Assembly: GCA_963693315.1 (NCBI GenBank) | Contig: OY856186.1 | Location: 69,834,019-69,898,018, forward strand | Length of the DNA stretch: 64,000 bases | Direction of reading: 5' to 3' | From: Diogma glabrata | Taxonomy: Eukaryota; Arthropoda; Insecta; Diptera; Cylindrotomidae | Translations under genes and position numbers: made by a program | Shown here: piece by piece, positions 10,493-23,663 of the stretch | Numbering within the stretch: position 1 is the first letter of the stretch | Layout of the letters: every line of letters starts with the position of its first letter | The notes under the pieces: generated by a model | Told to the model about the DNA's origin: nothing | The model's database searches: none | What the model saw: only the letters and a program-made list of their open reading frames with translations

Positions 10493-11510
10493 CAAATAAT
10501 ATTACTTGCAGGAGTTTTTCATAATTTTCCGACTAAATAAATTCTTTTTATTATTTTAAATCAAATTTGACATTAAAGTCACCAAAAAAATTAAAACATG
10601 TATTATTTAATTTTACTTAAATTTTTTAAATTTTTTATCAGAAATTTTTTTTTGCTATTTTCCGAGAAAATAGAAAATTTTTCTTAAATATAAATATCAA
10701 ATGAGGTCAGTGACCAAAAAAAACACGACAAAATTACCTGCACCTACTGAAGCGTAGTAAACTCGCATTAAAAATTTATACATTCATCTATACAACATTT
10801 AAATTTTAAATAAAAAATTGAAATTTTTTAATCGGAAAATTTTTTTTGCCACTTACCGGGAAAATAGAAAATTTTCTTCATTATAAATATTAAATTTGAG
10901 ATCAGAGACCGAAAAAAACACTAAAACGATATATTGCATGGTTTTGCAATCATAATTTTCCAAATTTTCCAAATAATTTTCACAGTTTTCCAATATATTT
11001 TAAAGATTTTTACTTTTTGAGTGAAAATTCGTTGCCAGCGTACTTAAAAACATTGAAAATGATATGCAACTCGTAATAATACTCTAAAATTGGATATTCG
11101 GTAAAATTTTCTCGATTTTCCGCTTTTCACGTTATTATTTTGAAAAACTGACGTCGGATTCGTAATCAGCGACCAAAAAAACGTATTGGAACCTATTTTC
11201 AGGCTGAAAAACGTATTATTTAAAAAATTATAAATCGACAAAAATATTTTATTTTGATAAAAGGCATATTAAGGGGTAGTAAAATAAGGGAGGTCGACCA
11301 CCAACTTTTTATGACCGACGAATGATCCTGAGGGTATAAATAACATGTTATAAAAGAAAATTTTCGATTTAAAAATTAAGTTTTCATTATAATTAATTGT
11401 ATGTTGATTCCCCCTTTACAGACCGTACTATAATGTGAAATTTGATTATTTAAAATACCAAAATCTCAACTATTGAAATTAATAAAATTAAAGTAGAATC
11501 TCAAGAATAA
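10493..11510. other. AT-rich DNA with a diverged tandem pair
   Basis: The segment 10790-10940 is the inverted partner of 5304-5450. A related block about 190 bp earlier (10670-10735) shares GAAAATAGAAAATTTT and AGTGACCAAAAAAAACAC, so the repeat is partly tandem. No gene is supported. Confidence 0.55.
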
Positions 11511-11513
11511 CTA

Positions 11514-11909
11514 AAATATAGTAGTCGGTTTACTTTAATTAGTTTTACAACCAATAGTTTGAACTCTAGCAATCGTGGTTGGTCTCAAATAGCGTATAGC
11601 CAAAATAGTGGACCTTGGAGTCATGTATCTCGACACAAATGGAATGATGTCACACTGTCAGATTCTTTAAATTCATCAAAAACAGGCTAGTCTGTACCTT
11701 ACATTGAATCAATATTTTTACCACATTTCAAAGATAATAATAATAATATTGATAACAAATTTGTGAATAATACTACTGAATTTTTTGGAGTATTTGGAAA
11801 AGTTTTTTGTCTTATTGAAAGAGAAATGAACAAAGAGTTTGCATTAAAAATCATATTGAAATCATCAGATTATTATAGATGGATCCGTATCTCAATTAAG
11901 AGACGAAGT
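11514..11909 (+). pseudogene. Unrecognised broken coding frame
   Basis: A frame of about 130 codons reads through with one in-frame TAG (about 11687). Its composition is less biased than its surroundings: before the stop it is rich in Ser, Asn and Trp (GWSQIAYSQNSGPWSHVS); after it comes a more hydrophobic part (EFFGVFGKVFCLIEREMNK). No start codon is evident at the left end. I do not recognise the family. It may be a relic of a transposon protein. The neighbour to the right is a foldback hairpin. Confidence 0.4.
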
Positions 11910-12077
11910 TGATATATAACAGTTTGTGGATATCATCCTTTTGTTGTTTAGTGCCTTTATTTCTGGCTGAATAGGAAACAAATATTTTTATCCAACTATA
12001 CGCATCCTGGTGGAACAACAGCGAACACGCAGCAAAATATAATATAGTAATTAAACCAGCTATAACTTTAATTAACT

Positions 12078-12660
12078 CTCTAGCGGCAGTAAAGTTAAAC
12101 TTTACGGCCGTTTGCCGAAAATAGTATATTATTGAATTAGGAGCTAAAGTTGTACTTTTTGTGTTGAGTCTATAGTTTGGCAGCCGACCGTAGGGAGGCC
12201 GACAATTATAGACGAAACACAAAAAGTCACTTTAGTTCCGAATTCAATACACTATTTTTTCGGCAAACGTTTACATTTGTTTAAAAATATGTAACTAATG
12301 CATCAAATTTTTTATAAATATGTTTTAGGTAATAAATTTCTGAAATTGATTGTTATTGATTTTAATTCATTAAAATGAACTGAAATGCATTCTGTTTTGA
12401 ACAAATTAATAATATCATGTTATTTTACTTTACTGTCGCCGTAAAAATATGAAAATTACTTTACTGCCGCCGTAAAAATATGAAAATTATTTTACAGCTG
12501 CCGCAAAAATATTACAGTTACTTTACAGCAGCGGCAGATAAAATAAAAATGGAACGTTACTTTCGCAGCCGATGGCTAAAAAGTAAGACTTTAGCTACTC
12601 CCCAGCGGCAGTAAAGTTAAACTTTACAGCCGTTTGCCGAAAAAATATATTATTAGATAA
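12078..12660. repeat. Foldback hairpin plus GCCGTAAA tandem repeats
   Basis: Left arm about 12105-12180 and right arm about 12205-12275 are imperfect reverse complements sharing GTTTGCCGAAAA, GAATT and TTTTTGTGTT segments, with a short GC-rich loop. From 12422 to 12540 there are about four units of TTACTTTACTGCCGCCGTAAA and its variants. The block AGCGGCAGTAAAGTTAAACT occurs directly repeated near 12082 and 12603. Short open frames across this region are by-products of the repeats. Confidence 0.7.
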
Positions 12661-13530
12661 ATAAATTTTAAAAATATAAACATACATAGGCTACAAACAA
12701 TCTATCAATATATCAGATCAGCATAATATATTCTTTTTCTCCAACCGGAATAAAAATTGCACTTTTTCTTTAGATATATTTTACAAAAAATATATCATTT
12801 ATGTATTGCATCTAGTTGTCATGGTACCAGTCCCAAAAACTATGTGTAGTAGGACAAAAAATACACAAATCTATATTTCTATGCAAATTCTTTGACAAAA
12901 AATTGAAATTGTTGTTTGGATTTAGTTTGAGATGCAAATAAAATATAATTTGTCTACTCCTATCACAGTAAATTATCAATTACATCACACTATCCATGAC
13001 ATGTAAATTGATTATCACAAAAAGTGTAACGTAATGAGAAAAAAAGTGTTACGTAATGTATTTTCATTTATATATATTACCTAAAATTTTTAATTAAAGA
13101 AAAATTTGATTTTTAAAAATTAAATATTTCAATTCATTTTGACACAGAATAATGCAAAGCCTACCACAATTTGTAAACTATTTGCATTTAATTTATAATT
13201 AGTAGTTCATTTTTTCAAGTAATTAAATGCGTTTGGGCATTAAAACAAAGTCGTAGAAAAAGTATATAACAAACCTCGAGCTGCAAACCATTTTCCATGC
13301 TCGTGAAGGTACTGCACTCGCCGCTACGCGTCTCGTGCGCAAAATTTTCCCTCGCATGTAAAATGCTATTTACAGCGCAAGGTATGTAATATACTATTAA
13401 ATGTTGCATATTTTCAAATCTTATTAAATTATAGATTAAATAACGGTTGGAGAAAAAATTTAAAGTTTTACTCGGACTAAAAATGAATTTTGGCACTCGC
13501 AAAATTGCCGTACTCTGCTATCGCGTCGCA
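12661..13530. other. AT-rich DNA without a supported gene
   Basis: No family recognised. A minus-strand frame at 13215-13502 has a more GC-rich segment near 13300-13360, but its translation resembles nothing I know. Confidence 0.45.
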
Positions 13531-13534
13531 CCGC

Positions 13535-13775
13535 AACCTTTTTACTCTTCCCGAAATCCATAATTTTTTGGCCTTGAGAAACAAATAACTATTTTCTTCA
13601 AAGTGCGCTAGATCTGATTCTTCAGTATCGCTGATATTGGCTACAGAATCTTCCACTAGCATAAACCCTTGTAGAAGAGCATTAGTACGTTCTAAACGAG
13701 TTTTAGCTGATCAATCGTCTTAGCATCATCATTTTGAATAAATGTGACAATACGCGTCATCTTACCTTTGACCGC
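13535..13775 (-). pseudogene. Degenerate BEL/Pao-like gag fragment
   Basis: Read on the minus strand, a frame starting near 13760 (MTRIVTFIQ) shifts by one base near 13710. It continues as KTRLERTNALLQGF, then an acidic stretch with DTEESDLAHFEENSY and FLKAKKL. The order (basic start, LKxRLE helix, acidic ER/FE segment) is that of the N-terminal gag region of BEL/Pao LTR retrotransposons. The match is by eye and short. No LTRs, protease or polymerase are visible nearby, so this is a relic. Confidence 0.45.
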
Positions 13776-15230
13776 AGCGCGGTTTCAACAATCCTTTTAG
13801 ATTTAGCTTTTTCACTGTAAATATATTCAAATGGAAATTTTAGTTCAATATAAATATGTACTTTATTGTCTCAATCACACAAAAATATCACTATATCACT
13901 TATGTTACAAACATTTTTATTAAACACTATTATTAAATTTAGAAAGTCATAAATTCAGTTCAAAATTATAAATTCAAAAAAAATAATTAATAAATAATAA
14001 GTAAATATACTTTATAAATTTTGATTGTTTTTTTTTTAGGTGAAATGGAATTACAATAATCGAAAAATACGATAAAGAAATTTACTTAGCGACCATTTGA
14101 GATGGCGTCCCTCCGTGTCGTTTCCAATTTGTATCCAGTTCACCAAAAATGGTAATATAAATCCGGCTTGAAGGATCAATGTTTATATTTCAATAAATTT
14201 ATTTCAGTAAAGAAAACTTATTGTATTTGATATATTGAAATTTTTATTAATAACAGCACGAAATAATTTTATATTTTTATAATTTTGTCAGTGGAGTCAT
14301 TGAAGACTCGAATTAAAGAAAGCGATCTTATTTTTTCTTATTTACATTACAGTTACAATTCCCAGTAATTTCATAATATCCTAACATATAAATTATAACG
14401 ATAAATTATGCCCAATAACTTTAGCTACATCTATCTAAGTAAAATTTAATTTACAATTAAATTAATTAAATAAATTATTTTCCACGTAGAACGCTGCGTA
14501 GACACTATGACTAATAAGTTTCAAAATACTTATTAGAACCCAAATATTCTATCTACAAAATAGATAGAACGTATAAAGTAGAATTAGTAGGACCTAATAA
14601 ATTTTTTTTTTGTTTTTTCAGGAGCAAAACAGGAGTTTTATTTTAAATTTGTAACCACTATTTAACAACTCAAACGGGATATTTTTTCCGTTAACTCGCT
14701 TTAGAGGAGTTATGTAGGTAGAGGTTATGTTTCTATATATTCTACATTTTAAATAGTAGAATCTGTAGATTTAAAAGAGTAGTTAAATTTCAATTCAGAA
14801 TCAGACTCCATCATATTATGGAAAATGTTTTTACGTTGTATGGGGATTTTAGCATTAAATTTCTAGGCATTACTTTGTGTGAATTCATAGAATGAGGAAT
14901 ATTTGTATCCTAATTACCATCCAAAGTCACGATTGTATAGTCATTATTGATTATTGCAAATCAATGTAAAATCAATGGCAAATCAATGTAAATTCAAGGT
15001 CAAGGTCAATTGTTATCCTATATGTGTAACATACGATAACATTAATAGAATTTAAAAAGTTATTTTCAAAAAAGCTGTTAATGAAAAACTAATAAAAACA
15101 ACGAAAATTTTCAGAAAAGCATAATCTAGAATTTTTTACTCTACTCTACCAAATTTTGTGTATCATTGATAATTTCTGAGTTATTTTGAAGAAAAGGCCA
15201 TTTTTTGCAAAATTACAAAAATGCTCCCTT
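13776..15230. other. AT-rich DNA without a supported gene
   Basis: No coding region, RNA gene or clear repeat recognised. Long A and T runs and short polypurine stretches only. Confidence 0.5.
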
Positions 15231-15234
15231 CATT

Positions 15235-15965
15235 TTTTTTAAAATTCAAAGTAAGGCATGTTTATAGTGTTAATTATAATAAATTATGAATTAACGTCTC
15301 TGAATATCTGAAGATACCATGCCAACTAGGGATTAGGATTATGTTTTAATAAATTAAGATTCTTTAAGAAACTTATTAACGTTAGCTTTAAAATTTTGAG
15401 GATTATAGCTATCGAGGAATACCCAAGCGGGCAGATCATTCCAGAGGTGAGAGACCTAATTGAAAAAATCACGTTGAAAGGCGACAGCTCTACACTTTTT
15501 TATTTGAACCGTAAATAGATAGGCCACAACAGTTGCTCTGGTGCAGTTGCTTCAGGTAAAATTGATATTATCTCTGCGGAAGCTCGTTCATCCATAATGT
15601 ACTTGTAGAAAATTGTCAGATCAGCAACATTTCGTCTGTACTGCAAAGAATCAAATTCATTAGTAAGATTTGAGTTGACAATCAGGTTGACAGCTCTGCG
15701 CTGAACAGAATCAAGGCACTTCAAACTACTATAATAAGCTCCACTCCATATGTGAGAACAGTACTCCATGCAGGGACATATAAATGATTTGTATATTAAA
15801 AGAAGTTGTTCACTATAAAAAAATTTACGACATCGTCCCAAAAAGCCTAATTCTTGAACATCGTTCTAGGCTAAGTTAAAAATATGAGAATTCAATTTCA
15901 GATCATTTTTAACTTCTACTCCTAGAAGTCTTACAGCTTCTTTTTCAAAACTAAGCACTGTAAAC
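15235..15965 (-). mobile_element. 5'-truncated LINE copy (3' end only)
   Basis: On the minus strand this matches the last third of the LINE ORF at 2322-5186 plus its 3' UTR, from about 4575 to the end. An open piece at 15500-15841 still reads GRCRKFF, CPCMEYCSHIWSGA and LDSVQRRAVNLI. The end preceding the flank carries the family block with GATATTCAGAGACG (reverse complement near 15300). Stops lie upstream. Strong 5' truncation is typical of incomplete target-primed reverse transcription. Confidence 0.88.
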
Positions 15966-17134
15966 TGGTCAACCTACTAGAGGAAATTACAAGTACATTA
16001 ATAAAGTGAATGGTGAAGTGGGACAAATTACTTTTAGTTGGGGTGGTAATTAGGGGATCATTTTCATAGTGTTTTGTCGCCAAAACAATAAGGATCAAAC
16101 TTTAACAAGCTATTACTCCGTTTGTATTGGGTCTACAGAAACCACACAACCACCGATTTTTTGTTTTTTATAAACTTGAATTTTAATATGAATAATTTTT
16201 TCGTGGTTTTTGGATGAAAAATTTGGTCGAAAAGTATTGATTTTCAGAAAAACTTTATAGAACAAAAGATGCTTAGAATTAGCCAATCTATCTATTCCCC
16301 GACTTATTTTCAATGAAACATTTTTCACCTCCAAGAAGGGGTAAATTGTTAAATAAAAAAATAGCACTCATTTTCTCGCGAACATATTTTGAAATGTTGT
16401 TCTTTACAGTTTTTTTAACACATTCCAAACGGAATCATCGATCGGAAAATTTTTCCAAAGTTAGAATATAATATGAATCTCTAATATGAATTATCAGAAA
16501 AATTTGAACGATTCCAAAAGTACGACACTCTTTCGCTTTCAGAATGCTTGTACTAATGGTTCGATCACTTAGGCACAAGTGATTAAGAATAAGTAAAACT
16601 GAGCTTCCGATTATTTTGCAGTCAATCGATTCTTTATATCTGCATCTTCATCTTTAAATCGATCTGTAATATTCAGTCTTCGTCTACACAACAAAAATCA
16701 TTTTTAAAAGGATGGAAAAGAGAAAAGGTGTGAAGTTTATTCAAGACCAAGTCGTTAGATATTCGAAGAACTGAAGTTTACCATTAAAGTATTCCACTTC
16801 TAAATAAGATTTTGTAGTTCAATAGTATCTAATAAAATTAAATTTTATTTATCTGCTCTGACCTTGGATGGCCTTTTTAGTGATCTGTATGATTTGGCTT
16901 TATTTAGTTTTATCCTGGCTTGGAATTGAAACGAAATTCGTTCCTCTAAATATCTACGAAATGTCTGAAACAAGGCTAAATCATGCAAGTTGGAAGAATA
17001 GCGATTCACCTTTGCATAGATACTAGAAATTGTAATCATCCACTGAAAACATGTACGACTTAAAGTATTCTATTTCTCTTTCCGTTTTCGTCTTCTATTG
17101 GGGATGAATCTTGCCTTCGAGTTCATCGCTACAT
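15966..17134. other. AT-rich DNA without a supported gene
   Basis: Two minus-strand frames (16113-16367 and 16845-17039) are open by chance as far as I can tell; neither shows a known domain. Nothing else recognised. Confidence 0.5.
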
Positions 17135-17526
17135 CCCGAGCAGAAATTTCTTAGGGCTCAAATACGGCCCTGATCAGGTTAGCCCTAGTTTGATAGGGCC
17201 CTGATCATGAGTGTAACGCTATTGCCCAATCAGGCCCTGATTGGGAGAAACGGATCAGGCACTGATCAAGTTTCCATATAATATTAAATATTGCAAACCC
17301 TAGTAAGGCATTTTGTATCAAGCCCTGATCAGATTGCCCAATTAGGGGTCAGATACGAAAAATCGGATCAGGGCCGGATGTATCCAAATAAGGTTAGCCC
17401 TAAAAGGGTATTCTAATTCAGGTCCGGAAGAGGCCCACATCAGATTGCCCTAATAGGACTTGCCCTATCTGACCCGGATCACGCCCTGACTGTATTCAGG
17501 CTTTCCCTAACTAATTTCTGCTCGGG
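17135..17526. mobile_element. MITE-like element rich in TCAGGGC / GCCCTGA motifs (392 bp)
   Basis: The ends are inverted: CCCGAGCAGAAATT begins at 17135 and its complement AATTTCTGCTCGGG ends at 17526, extended by TTAGGG/CCCTAA a few bases in. The interior is a dense run of GCCCTGATCAG, TTGCCC and TAGGGC words in both orientations, far richer in GC than its surroundings. A target duplication is not clear (AT on both sides). No ORF. Similar words at 41.92-42.06 kb suggest a decayed relative. Confidence 0.7.
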
Positions 17527-20500
17527 ATCTTTTGAGTTGTGGAATTAGTTTAATTATCGGAGTTACTGGAGTTTTACGTTTATACGGTTCAGTAATTATT
17601 TGGAGTAGGTTGTATGCTGCAAAGTCAACTGCCGTTAATTCTGATATGAGCTCATATATTATTCTATAAATGTGTTTTGTAGACTGGATGGTCGCCAGGT
17701 GATGTTAGACGCTGAAACATATCCTCAAAATGGTTTTTGATTTTTTCGTTGGTCATAGTAAGGTCAAAGATATTGTTTCTGCGAAACGATTCAAATTAGC
17801 TGTTGATATTGCTGACCTGTGCGTATTACACTACAACAGATGGTACAGTGGTAAGGTATATTATTAAAGCTGGAGGGTACCCGCCCTCTCCCGCCCTCTT
17901 AGGATGGTGGGCTATTTTTAGTTTCGATTTCCACTAAGAATATTTTGCCGAGTTAAGTTGGTCAATATGACCTTCGGTTTTGGTTGACATGATTTTCCAT
18001 CAGATTTTCAAGCAATGTAATAATAGAAAATAATATTTTCATTTCAGAAGTTATTTTCACTAAATTATTTTATTGCATTCTAAATAATCGTACAACATTA
18101 GCATATAGCCTGACATAATACATCAACGTAATCTTAACACAAAATTCCGTAAAATATTTTTATTTTAATAATATTTTTGTTGAAAAATTAAATTTTTTTT
18201 TCATTTATTCATCGATTTTAAAAATAAAAATAGTTGGAGTGGTTAGCATGTGAAAAAAACACATGCTAACGTTTTCTGTTACGAAAATACAAATTACGAT
18301 TAGCAAAACGATTATTTTCTTTGACTCCGAGTAAAGATTTATTATAAAAATAATGTTTATTGGTTTTGGAAAAATTTCAAATCGAAAGCAAAAAATAAAA
18401 AGAATTTAATCGAAGGTTAATTATTGAATTTTGATAGATTTATTTTTATTTATTGTGATTTGATATTCATATATTGAAGCTAATTTAAAATATTATTAAT
18501 GAAGTAAACTGATAATTAGATCGAACATATGTTGAAATCGTTTAACATTAATTTCATTTGATCTCAATAATTGATCTGAAAATTTAAAATCTCGTATTTT
18601 GTAATAAGAAATTACTTTATAATATACGTAATTTTATAATATTTCGACGCATTAATTAAAAACTAACATGATATTCTCGAACTAATTTCAAACAAAATCA
18701 ATCAAAATCTTTGGCAACGATTATTGAAATTTTTAACAAATTTTTGACAAACTTGTCATCATTTCTTGTTATTATTTTTGAAAAAAAAAAAATTGTCTTG
18801 CTTCCTTTAAGTCAAGTCTTTAGTCTTTTTGAAAAAGTGTTATAAAATTAAAACAAATAAACTATTTCGAAAATTTTAGCGTTACCCTAACATTATAAAA
18901 TCCAGTTCAACAATTAATTAAATTAACCAGACAAAAATTTTGGTTTCGACGTCACATCTGAAATCTTATTACAAAACAATAAATATGTTTGAATTATTTT
19001 ATACCACAAGAAACATACTTTTTTCAGTAAACAAAACGAAAAGCCTAAAGTTCGAACATATTTAGTATGTACAAATAAAAAGTATTTTTAAAATAACACT
19101 TCAGAAAAAATGTGGTCATAAATACTACAGAATTGAGCAAAAACATAGAATTTCCGCTGTCACCAATTACTACCCCTTCATATTAATAATTTCAAATTCG
19201 ATAAAAATCTTACAGATTAATGCAACAATGGTTTCTTAGAACGTATTTTTGGAAGTTACAAGATTCAAAAAAAACTATTTAATAAATTATTCAAATCATA
19301 TTTATTACATATTTAGTTTTCACAATTAAGTTTTTAAATGCAATTTATAATCTAGCACAACTTAAATTGTAGGTTTTTTAAAACAAAAACATATCATTCA
19401 GATTTTTTTATACTGGAGCTTATAATAGTTTAATGTTTATGATAGTCAATTAACTATAATAAAAATATACAAACATTTTAAATTTGTTTATAGCAATATT
19501 TATTTGTTATGAATTTTTAATACTTTTTCTAATTTTTTGTATTGTTAAAATAATTTAGCTCCATAATATGTAATAAAATTATTTCAGTAAAATCAATATA
19601 ATTTAAAATATATAATCATATCAAAAATGTACGCTGGCTGGAATAATGAATATTTAAAAAGTTGTCATTTTATTTAAAATTAATTTCTATTCCAGTACTT
19701 GATTCACAGTAACCGATGATAGTATAGTATAAATTAACTCAAATCTGGTTTGTATCACAATAGAAATATAATATTTCAACCTCACAATTTTTTCTTTTTT
19801 AAATATATCTCACACATTTTAAATTAATTATGATAAAAAATAAGACAACTGAAACTACCTTTTTACAAGAATCCAGCATAAAGTATCCATAATGCCAAAA
19901 GTAAAATAATTAAAATTAAATATGTTGTTACTAAATTTCTGGTTTCATTCATTTTTAAATTTATTTAAGATTCTGGAATTTAGAAAAAAAAAATAAGTCG
20001 ATTTTAATTTTCTCAATGGTGAAAAGATAAAATTTAATTTAAAAAAAAACTGTATCTCACTTCTTTTGAAGAAAATAATTTAATTGTTTTAAATTTATTT
20101 TTTTTATGTAGTCAGATGACTATTCTTATTGAAGAGCTAGTATGTTACTGTAAACACAAATTGTAAGTTTACAATTTTTTCAAGATGAAGCAAGGGAAAA
20201 AAAATTTGAAATAAATAAAATAAAGCTTAAAATACTATATAAATAAAATGTCTTATATATAAGTACATAATACTCTTTCTTGAACAAGAATAAGAAATTA
20301 AAATTTACAAACAAATGGACACTTCACACATCTGCATCTTTCATATATTTACGATATAAAGTAGATCAATTAATATTTAATTAAGAAATAAAATTCGAAC
20401 GATTTTTCAAAAATCTATGTAACGAATTTTTGATTTTATTAACAGTATTTTAACTTGTATATTTACAATTTTATATTTGTAAAAAATAGTTTTGAGATTA

Positions 20501-21490
20501 ATTCAAGTAGAATAAAATTTTTAGTCAATTATCAAAAGTCATTGACATTTTGAATTTTGAATGATTAGCCGGCTTGGCTCAAAAAAAATTTAGGTGACTC
20601 TATATGTGTTTTCTGTTCTGTGTGGATATAAAAATAAATTTTATGTGGGTTTAATCACTAAAATTTCAAAATCAAGTACACAACATTTTCATGAAAAGGA
20701 TGGAAACAGCGAAATCAATTAGCGATTTGAATCTTATAGATTCTTTTTTCGGATGCTTAGCCCGGATATCATTTAGACACGCATATTCTGATGTCTACTT
20801 GGAAGATGAGTGATATGATCCTAAGTTTTTGTTTGTGTTGTTAGTTATAGAATTATACTTTACTATAACGAAACTATAAACACATGAATAAATTTGTAAT
20901 ATTTCTCAATTGGTTGTGTAGCTGTCTGCTGTGTATTGTTTGTATAACAGCACGGAAACAAAAAGAAAATTCGAATTTAAAAAGTTTGGATTGCATAACT
21001 TATGCACAGGCTAGCTCGGAAATGTACATCAAAGGTGAACCAATATGAGTTTCAACATGTGGATAATAAATAAAAAATTATTGCGTTGAAACGATTTTGT
21101 TAATAAACGATAAAAATTTGCTTTATTTATCTTCTTTTTTAACATAACCACAAATTGGTGAAGTAAGGCAATCGCTCTCAAAATTTTAAAATATACAAAA
21201 CCGAAATTTGATTTTGGTTTATTTTAGGTTTAAAAAACCCAAATTAGTAATATAAAAAGGTGTGTGCATATTTGCACGATAAACGCCTTCATTTATGATA
21301 ATAAATTTTTAAAACCATATAATATTAAAACAATAGGAAATAAATAAAATACAAAAGAATCTCATTTATCAATAATTCGTGAAAATAATTTGAAAAAACT
21401 GTAAGAACTTGTAAATAAATGTATCGCTTGTAAAATCCTTAATGCAAATTATTTTAAAACAAAATTATTTTACCTTTAACAATCGGTTTT
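17527..21490. other. About 4 kb of AT-rich DNA without a supported gene
   Basis: No coding region, tRNA, rRNA or clear mobile element recognised in either strand. The only structured feature is a small perfect hairpin at 18242-18270. Confidence 0.5.
18242..18270. repeat. Perfect 11-bp hairpin with A7 loop
   Basis: GTTAGCATGTG, seven A residues, then CACATGCTAAC. Function unknown; it could be the remains of a small foldback. Confidence 0.7.
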
Positions 21491-21494
21491 TTAA

Positions 21495-22905
21495 TCAGGA
21501 AGAAGCGTTTGCTGAAGAAAAACGTGTTCTAGACCGAGTTGTGAAAACTTGACCATTTTTAATTTTTCTGAAACTTGGCATATAAAAAGTATGGACAAAA
21601 TAAAAAATACAACTTATTTTACAATTTTTTAAAGTGCATAGTTTGAGCATAGGGGGCACCCCAATATGCATGAAAAATGAAAACTCTTCCAATCCGATGT
21701 AACTTTGAAATTAAATTGCTCAAGAACGGCTGTACCTATTTCATCAAATTTTTTTTTGTTTCATAGATGGTTGGTCGTTTGAAAAAAATTAATTAATTGT
21801 TTTTGTAATTAACTTTTAGATAAAAATATTAAAAAAACTTTTTTAAAGATGACGCTAGGGTCGAAGATCAATTGGAATTGAATGATTTTTTTTCCTGAAA
21901 ATAGTTCTATTCTTATTTTAAAATATATCAAATTTACAAGGTGGGGTTAATTTTTGTTCTTGAGATATTTAATTTTAAAGATTTTTAGTACGACTAAAAT
22001 TCTAATTTTTCATTATTTTTTTCAAACAACTTCCATTAACAAAAAATTTTAAAACCAATTAAATTTTAACTTTTTTTTAAATATAGTTCTATCCTTACTT
22101 TAAAATATATCAAATTTACAAAGAGGCCTTAATTCGTGTTCTTGAGATATTTAATTTTAAAAGTTTTTAGTCCACCTAAAATTCTAATTGTTCATTATTT
22201 TTTCGATCAATTTTTATCATCAAAAAATTTTAACTATATAAGTTCGAAAAAATGATGAAAAATTCGAATTTTAGTTGGACCAAAAATCTTTAAAATTAAA
22301 TATCTCAAGAACACGAATTAACGCCTCTTTGTAAATTTGATATATTTTAAAGTAAGGATAGAACTATATTTAAAAAAAATAGTTAAAATTTAATTGAAGT
22401 TAAAATTTTTTGTTAATGGAAGCTGTTTGAAAAAAACGATGAAAAATTAGAATTTTAGTCGTACTAAAAATCTTTTTAAAATAAAAATAGAACTATTTTC
22501 AGGAAAAAAATTAATTCAATTCCAATTGATCTTCGACCCTAGCACTATCTTTAAAAAATTTTTTTTAATATTTTTATCTAAAAATTAATTACAAAAACAT
22601 TTACCTAATTTTTTTTCAAACGACCAACTAATCATCTATCAAACAAAAAAAAATTTGATGAAATCAGTACAGCCGTTCTTGAGCAATTTAATTTCAAAGT
22701 TACATCGGATTGGAAGAATTTTCATTTTTCATGCATATTGGGGTGCCCCCTATGCTATGCTCAAACTATGTACTTTAAAAAAATTGTAAAATAAGTTGTA
22801 TTTTTTATTTTGTCCGTATTACTTACATGCCAAGTTTCAGAAAAATCAAAAATGGTCAAGTTCAAATCTCGACTTTTTCACCTGCGTAGATCACGTTTTT
22901 CATCT
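21495..22905. repeat. Large imperfect palindrome (about 1.4 kb)
   Basis: The left arm (21495-22215) and right arm (22235-22905) are reverse complements with scattered mismatches and small indels, centred near 22225. Anchors: TTTTTCTGAAACTTGGCAT (left) pairs with ATGCCAAGTTTCAGAAAAA (right), and TCTTGAGATATTTAATTTTAA pairs with its complement. Each arm also has an internal direct duplication (a unit ending in CTTGAGATATTTAA occurs twice per arm). A third arm copy is at 1-300. No ORF of note. A foldback/MITE-type element or a tail-to-tail duplication would both explain it. Confidence 0.85.
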
Positions 22906-22996
22906 GCTATGGGTTTGCCAATAAGTAGATTGGTTGTCTATATTTGTAAATTTTTTATATTTTATATCGACGATTTTGACAGTCCCGCGCTCTCTA

Positions 22997-23058
22997 GTCA
23001 CTGCTATTGACATACGAGTTAACGTGAGATATCCTATACCACTGGTAATAGCAGTGAC
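22997..23058. repeat. 12-bp inverted repeat
   Basis: GTCACTGCTATT at 22997-23008 and AATAGCAGTGAC at 23047-23058, perfect, with a 38-bp spacer. It lies just outside the palindrome and may mark the end of a small element. Confidence 0.5.
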
Positions 23059-23059
23059 A

Positions 23060-23660
23060 TATCACTAGCCAAACACTACACAATACTTTTTATTTAAAAT
23101 CTGTCGATGACATTTCGTAATTAATCCCAGAATTATTTACGTAAATGACTTTAAATGGTTAATAGAACCGTTACTTTGCATTATAAATATATCATTTAGT
23201 ATGTATTAAATTAGTACAATATAACTAGGTTTAATAAAATAATAAAGTTTGACTACATACCTTTATATATATACATTATACATAGTTTCATATTGTTACG
23301 ATTCTTCATAAACGCAATGAAATACAAAACCTCAATTTTCGATATATGCACAATGCATATTTCAAAAATTAAATCAAGGTCGCATTCGTTTCTTAGAACA
23401 AGGGTCAAAACATGAAATAAAATATGTATGGGTAGTTTTACACACGAAGGAAGAAAATGGAGCTAATTACGGCACGACATGTTTTTTGCGTATAAGTTCT
23501 GGCAAGTAGTTTTAGTTAAAGTTGATGACGTTCTTTCAACTTTTCTGAATGTGGCCAGTCAAAAAAAAAAAAATAAAATAAAAAAATCACAATAAAAAAA
23601 AATCCTTCTTACTACTGGAATAAACATATATTTAAGTCAAAATCCCAAATATTTAAGTCA
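23060..23660. other. AT-rich DNA without a supported gene
   Basis: No coding region or RNA gene recognised. A-rich runs near 23560-23600. Confidence 0.45.
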
Positions 23661-23663
23661 CTG

